Origin: Isoetes taiwanensis
Lineage: Eukaryota > Streptophyta > Lycopodiopsida > Isoetales > Isoetaceae
NCBI GenBank assembly: GCA_021234155.1
Contig: JAJEKV010000001.1
Span: forward strand, 2,421,927 to 2,485,926
Reading direction: 5' to 3'
Length of the DNA: 64,000 bases
Under the pieces are notes generated by a model. The model was not told the DNA's origin. It made no database searches and saw only the letters and a program-made list of their open reading frames with translations. Position numbers and translations under genes: made by a program. Shown in pieces: positions 59,070 through 64,000 of the stretch (within the stretch, counting starts at the first letter, position 1; each line of letters starts with the position of its first letter).

Positions 59070-59160
59070 TTGGAAACCTCCCCAATTTTCCCATATGGAA
59101 ACCTCCCCACCATAGAAAGCTGGGGAGGTTTCCATGTGGGAAAATTGGGGAGGTTTCCAA
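59070..59160. repeat. GGAAACCTCCCC hairpin, near-perfect 39-bp stem
   Basis: The left arm 59,070-59,108 pairs with 59,122-59,160, with one mismatch by eye and a ~13-bp loop. Each arm holds two copies of GGAAACCTCCCC. It is the same family as the cluster at 55.5 kb. Confidence 0.92.
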
Positions 59161-60038
59161 TCTTGGGAGTCTAACCAAATTCAGGCGTATATAATTTGAG
59201 CGTTTTTAGGTGGTCAATGTGGTGATACTATAGCATCCACGTGATTATTCACAAAGAATGGGTTCTCTTACAGAAATGATTTGTCTTCTCCAGTTTGAAA
59301 TTCTATCGCTCAACAAATATCAAAGATTGGAAGCATACCACTATTAGTATAGCAATTGTTGTAAGCTCAATTCCAGTATCAATTAAGGTTGTTAAATCAA
59401 AGAGAATTGAGTAAAATAGAGACTATATAAATGCTCTTCCCCAAACTACCGTACTATTATAATGAAACATTCTTGAAGCAACATGTTAGAAATCAGTGGT
59501 CATGTGAATCTTTCTACTTGCAGTTAAACACAGAGAGTGCAGCCAAAGCCAGTATAAGAACATATTAAGCTAATGTGGTTAAGATGGTTTGAAGAAACTA
59601 GGAGCACGAAATAATATTGCAAGGGAGTTTGATATTTTTACAAGTGATTTAATGGTTCAATGGTTTTGGGCCAATTTCACGGTTAACGTCTGTGGGATAA
59701 TTCGAAGGTGCCGGATTTAATGCATAATGCCTGTGGGATATTTCAAGACCACCGAGATCCAAAGATAGAACTTCTATCTAAGCGAAACCGACGGAGCACA
59801 ATATATAATCGGATGCATTGATGTTGAAGAGAACCCCCCCCCCCCATTGCGCTTTTTTAACGGGAGTGGCTCAGGCATGGCACAAAGGGAACTAAGAACT
59901 CAATACTAGCAACTTATGGTAGATTAATTTCGCAATATAACATATGGGTCTAGGTGGTAAGATTAATGAGTTAAATTAAATGTTCAAAGGATTGCATTAA
60001 AATGTAGCATTGGCGTGGTGATAACGGTCGCGGACCCG
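59161..60038. other. No gene recognised
   Basis: Non-coding sequence, with a run of C at about 59,832-59,845. It may include the true start of the LTR on its right. Confidence 0.45.
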
Positions 60039-60473
60039 TTCTGTTAAAATAACCTCGGCTCATATCGAGCTTCGGATCTATCCAAAAGGGCCGAATCCAA
60101 AGAGATAAAAGGCGAATCGACATATTTTAACCTGAATCTCCGTTATTAGGCAACACCTACCTTTTAGAATGATATTTCGATCAAAAAGGGTCTTCACCGA
60201 AATAGATAATCTAGCCTTATAAATAACACCGCTTCCTTCTCTTATGATTTAGAAAATCCGGTTACGTGCTTAAGAACTCCTGCGCTTTATAGTAGCTATT
60301 TGAACGATCTGATCTGCCATTAGTTGGAGTTCTTGGTTGTGCCTTAGCAACAAGTAACGAATCTTGTGCAAAGCCTAAGCCCGTTTGGGTGGTTAAATCT
60401 CCTAACGATCGGAGAGTGTTATTCAATTTACTGAGTTTGGGTTTTGTCTAGTAGTTTATTCATAATTGTATCA
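60039..60473 (+). mobile_element. Probable 5' LTR of a second Ty3/Gypsy element
   Basis: TGTTAAAATAACC marks a plausible start and TATCA ends just before a primer site. The end is better supported than the start, since the second LTR lies outside the window and cannot be compared. Confidence 0.5.
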
Positions 60474-60476
60474 AGT

Positions 60477-60490
60477 TGGTATCGAGAGCC
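60477..60490 (+). promoter_or_regulatory. Primer binding site, initiator-Met type with an altered base
   Basis: TGGTATCGAGAGCC differs from the usual TGGTATCAGAGCC by a one-base insertion. It lies three bases after the LTR end. Confidence 0.7.
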
Positions 60491-60512
60491 TCCCCGATCT
60501 TAGACACGTAAC

Positions 60513-61766
60513 AATGGCTCATCGTTACAATATCTCCTCGAAGAGCAATACCGGGCTTTAAGAATCTGGCGACTTTATCGCTACTCGGATAAGCGTTACC
60601 CACGACCTACATCCCCTAAAGATTATCGGTATAAACTAGAGCAGATTGCTCTACTCTATGGCTTCCTTCCTAGTAATGCCCAGCCACCTCCCTTACCTAG
60701 AGATCCTCCACCGCTCATCCATCACCACCGAAAATCCACCGCCGATATCGGGCAACCCGTGATCCTTTGATGACTAGCTGGCTTATTATGCCAACCAAGA
60801 GGAATAAGGCTCCTAAATGGTTGGAAAAAGTTGATTTGCCATACTTTACTGGCGGAGCGTCTGTTAAGCCAATGCAAGTAATAAGCTTCCTGGGGATATG
60901 GGTAAAGTTCTTCGAGAGAGTTAACGCCCCAACAAGAGAAAACCGCAAGCCATGGACACATATTTAGATGAACAAGCTCAAGTTTGGTGGCAAGGTCGCA
61001 GATTGATGCAGCCTGAAGTTAACTCATGGGCAGTTTTTCGCAGTGCATTTGAAGCCCATTATCTACCTGCAAACTATTACAGGATATTGCAAAAAGAATG
61101 GGATCTTGTTAAACAGATGACGGAGAAACGGTCCAGAATATTATATGAAATTTAGTCATCTAGGTTCACGGGTTAGGAACTTAGGTGAACACGAACTCTT
61201 AAGGAAGTTAAGTGAATGGGTTGAGGGAAGACATATTTGCAGAGCTAGATCTTATTGAACCAATCCAACATGGAAGACGCACTAAGAAAAGCGAGAGCCT
61301 GCGCAGAAGAAAGTTGAACCCCAAGGCTCGTAAGTTGGTTATATGGGAAGGAGCCTTCTCGTGAAACGAAAAAGGTCAAAGCGAGAAAATTTGAAAATAG
61401 AAGGGATAAGAAAAAAAAAAGGGTCGTGAAGAGCGTAAAGACCGGGTTTAACGGGAGAAATGGAAAACGCTCTAATAATGGATGAAGTCCAAACAGAATG
61501 CGAGTAAAGGGCCAAAGATGGATGTTATAATTGTGGGGGTCCACATTATCAATCCAACTGTCCGAAGAATACAGCCCCGGCAGATAAAAATACAAAGAAA
61601 GTGCAGTTTAAAGAGCCGTCACCTAAAGAAAGGCAAGTTGCTCAATCCCACCATGTGGAAGATAGACCCGAAACTTCTAGGGAAGGAGAGGAAAGAAATA
61701 AAGGAAAGCTTGCAGCCATTGAACAGAAAAGGGAGATTGCAAATTGCATACCTAAAGAATTTGTAA
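60513..61766 (+). pseudogene. Gag of the second Ty3/Gypsy element, frameshifted
   Basis: Capsid-like frames: 60,767-60,967 (APKWLEKVDLPYFTGGAS, then WVKFFERVNAPTREN) and, shifted, 60,952-61,155 (YLDEQAQVWWQGRRLM, then FEAHYLPANYYRILQKEW). A zinc knuckle near 61,522 reads CYNCGGPHYQSNC. It is one residue short of the CX2CX4HX4C spacing, so RNA binding is probably impaired. The frame then drifts through basic and acidic linker to about 61,766. A typical protease motif (DTG/DSG) is not visible between gag and RT. Confidence 0.8.
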
Positions 61767-62039
61767 GAAGTTAATACTGGGTGAAGTTGAATCATACTTT
61801 ATATACTTGAGAAATTCTCGATCCGCCATCACGAGTGCCCCTCGAGTTGTACGGTTTTAGACACTTCGACGATCTTTTCAAAGATGAGGAAACTTTAGAT
61901 CTACCTCCTCATCGTCCGTGAGGATCATGCTATCAAATTTGCAAAGAGAACGCTAAACCTCCAAACGAGAGCCTTTATAGAGTCACCATTTTGAGAAATT
62001 AGAGCTCGAAAACAGATAGCGAGATGTTAGAACGGCGGA

Positions 62040-62720
62040 CTAATCGACCAAAATTGTTCTCCTTTTTGGCCTTTTGTTATTCTTATCAAAAAGAAAGATA
62101 AGGGATATAGAATGTGTGTGGATTATAGAGCTCTTAATAAGTCGATTTGTTAAAGATAAATTTCCGGTACCAGTATGATGATTTATTTGATGAATTACGA
62201 GGTGCCTCAGATATTTAGCAAAATTGATTTGAAATCGGGATATCACCAGATCCGAATTAGGGAAGAAGACATTGGCAAAAGCGGCATTGAAACAACCTTT
62301 GGTCACTATGAGTTTAAATGTAATGCCTTTTGGTTCGACCAATGCCCCAAGAAACTTTACGCGCCTCATGGGAAGAGTTCTAGCACTGTCTTAGGGAAAA
62401 GTGTTGTAGTCTTCTTTGATGACATATTTATATATAGTAGAACTATTGAGGAGCATAAGAAGCACCTTCAACAGGTTTTTGACCTTCTGAGGCAAAATAA
62501 GTTGTTTGTTAACGAGTCCAAAAGCAGGTTCTTTATGCAAGAAGTTGGATATTTAGGTCATATCATATCCAAAGAAGGCATACGGATGGATCTGAAAAGA
62601 TTAGGGTTATTATTGATTGGCCTCGGCACGAAAACCTCAAAGACTTACGATCTTTTGTGCGCTTATGCGGTTACTATCGCCATTTGTGAAGGATTTTGCA
62701 AAAATAACCCTTCCTCTTAG
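62040..62720 (+). pseudogene. Reverse transcriptase of the second element
   Basis: The start is broken (FVILIKKKDKGYRMCVDYRA, then a stop). Frame 62,175-62,720 has [35 protein letters not shown] (a damaged MPFGLTNAP) and the catalytic box VVFFDDIFIYS, then EVGYLGHIISKEG. A frameshift near 62,600 garbles the connection region. Confidence 0.88.
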
Positions 62721-63246
62721 CAGGTTTTAAAGAAAGATACCCCCTTTGTTTGGAATTCGGAAGCCGAAGAAGCTTTCCGAATTTTAAAAGAGAGAATGGC
62801 AACTGAACCAGTATTAGTACTGCCTGACTGGAATAAGCCTTTTACAGTTTGCTCCGATGCAAGTGGAAATGCTATTGGTGCAGTACTGATGCAAGATGGA
62901 CATCCATTAGCTTATGTCAGCCGAATGCTCAAACCCTTAGAGCAAAAGTATAGTACTTATGAAAAAGAATTGATTGCCTTAGTTCATGCACTCAAAAAGT
63001 GGAGACATTATCTTATGGGATCTAAGTTTGTAGCTTCGCTTTGATCGAAAAGTTTGAAACATATACAAGCAAGCGAGGATATTATCAATCTTGCTGCAAT
63101 TAAAGCTCATTGATACTATAAAAGGATTTTGAAGGGATGCGGCTTGAATATAAGCCCGGGAAGGAGAACCAAAGTTCTTGCGGATGCATTAAGTCGGATA
63201 AGTATTCAAGCTATATCTGTAGCAGAATTTGTTGATTTGGAACCTA
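62721..63246 (+). pseudogene. RNase H of the second element
   Basis: Frame 62,796-63,044 reads VLPDWNKPFTVCSDASGNAI, AYVSRMLKPLEQKYSTYEKE and LIALVHALKKWRHYLMGSKF. The typical end (KPGKENxxADALSR) follows in other frames at about 63,150-63,200, so the domain is frameshifted after 63,030. Confidence 0.88.
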
Positions 63247-64000
63247 TGAAAAAAGAATATGTGAGCGATCCCTCCTTTGCTACTCCATATGCACAGGTAC
63301 AAAAGGATGGAAGAGATCCTTTGGCGGAGTACAGGATCCATAATGGGTTATTACTCTACCGAAATCGTACTTGTGTTACACAAGCATACAGGTTGAAGGT
63401 TATACAGGAATGTCATGAACCTCCATATTCTGGTCATAGAGGAATTCAAGCTACTTTAGCAACCGTTAAAAGACGTTTCTTTTGGCCAAAGCTTGAAAGG
63501 GATGTAAGAAAATATATCGAAGCATGTCTTATTTGTCAACAAGTAAAAGCTTCTACTGGTAAGCCTGCCGGATTAGTACAGCCTTTGCCTATTCCAGAAA
63601 AACCATGGAAACATATTACCATGGACTTCATTCAAGGGTTACCAAAGACTATCCACAAGAATGATCAAATTTGGACAGTAGTAGACAGGTTGTCTAAACA
63701 GGCTCATTTTATTCCTTGTAAATCTAGCATGACTGCCCCGCAAGCAAGCAAGATTTTCTTAAAGGAAATATTTAAAGTCCATGGGATGCCAGATGCGATC
63801 ATAACAGATAGAGATCCCCTATTCTGTAGCAAATTTTGGGGTGGACTTATGAAAAACTTAGGCACGACTCTAAAGTATTCCACTGCATACCATCCCCAAA
63901 CGGATGGTCAGACTGAGGTAGTAAATCGAGTTATTGAGGATATGTTGAGATCTTATGTTGCTGAAAGAAAAAGTCAGTGGGAAGAATATCTCTATCTCTT
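63247..64000 (+). CDS. Integrase of the second element, partial, runs off the window
   Basis: Open from ATG at 63,247 to the window edge (about 251 codons). The zinc-binding domain is visible (CHEPPYSGHRG and ACLICQQVKAS). The catalytic core shows ITMDFIQGLP, DAIITDRDPLFCSKFW and YHPQTDGQTEVVNRV, the three acidic residues of the D-D-E triad. This is the best-preserved part of the element, and no stop is seen. The chromodomain or C-terminus would lie beyond 64,000. Confidence 0.92.

Overview
The window is nuclear DNA of a land plant with a large, repeat-rich genome. The support is: plant-type LINEs with zf-RVT-like tails; Ty3/Gypsy elements primed by initiator-Met tRNA (TGGTATCAGAGC); a PLS-type PPR pseudogene; and fragments of nuclear genes (cactin, RRP12, PUS7, DDX41/ABSTRAKT helicase) with plant-like introns. 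The PPR style and the transposon-ridden layout suggest a seed-free plant, perhaps a fern, but that is inference. I see no clearly intact host gene. Nearly everything is mobile DNA, broken genes or repeats.

Layout. 1-2,160: 3' part of a LINE. 2,163-5,640: 647-bp tandem repeats with a decayed, scrambled tail. 5.6-9 kb: mostly anonymous, with a degenerate ~195-bp repeat. 9-12.2 kb: a truncated minus-strand LTR element with one LTR (10,567-12,189) and its primer site. 12.2-15.1 kb: cactin pseudogene pieces in opposite orientations around a ~285-bp inverted repeat. 15.2-17.6 kb: a LINE ORF1-like gene (minus) cut by a 5'-truncated LINE (plus) with a 17-bp target duplication. 17.6-24.5 kb: no gene found. 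24.5-25.7 kb: PPR pseudogene. 27.9-28.4 kb: a 243-bp tandem duplication and an inverted repeat. 28,617-46,382: a complete 17.8-kb chromovirus. 46.4-50.3 kb: the gene it landed in. 50.7-52.7 kb: a rearranged LINE. 53.1-53.8 kb: a 353-bp duplication. 54.9-55.3 kb: a helicase fragment. 55.5-59.2 kb: hairpin repeats. 60-64 kb: another decayed Ty3/Gypsy element, leaving the window in its integrase.

Central discovery. The 17.8-kb chromovirus (minus strand, 5-bp target duplication AAGAA, ~1.55-kb LTRs, PBS, PPT, gag-PR-RT-RNaseH-IN and a chromodomain) carries extra genes between its primer site and gag. The first is an intact 415-aa ORF (42,909-44,156). It ends in a complete histone H3 core of canonical length, begins with the H3 tail residues MARTK, and has a ~300-aa unknown, partly coiled-coil domain between them. 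A retroelement with its own H3 fusion and an H3-reading chromodomain suggests chromatin-directed behaviour.

Nested events. A 3.3-kb TIR transposon with an 8-bp target duplication (39,417-42,716) sits inside the retroelement and carries intron-containing fragments of two unrelated host genes, RRP12 and PUS7. A 236-bp MITE with matching ends lies in the neighbouring gene at 48,750-48,985. That gene has a ParB-like segment, a degenerate N4/N6-methyltransferase-like segment and an FCP1-like HAD domain. It was split by the chromovirus and the MITE, and its introns repeatedly carry the palindrome TCGCGC-N3-GCGCGA.
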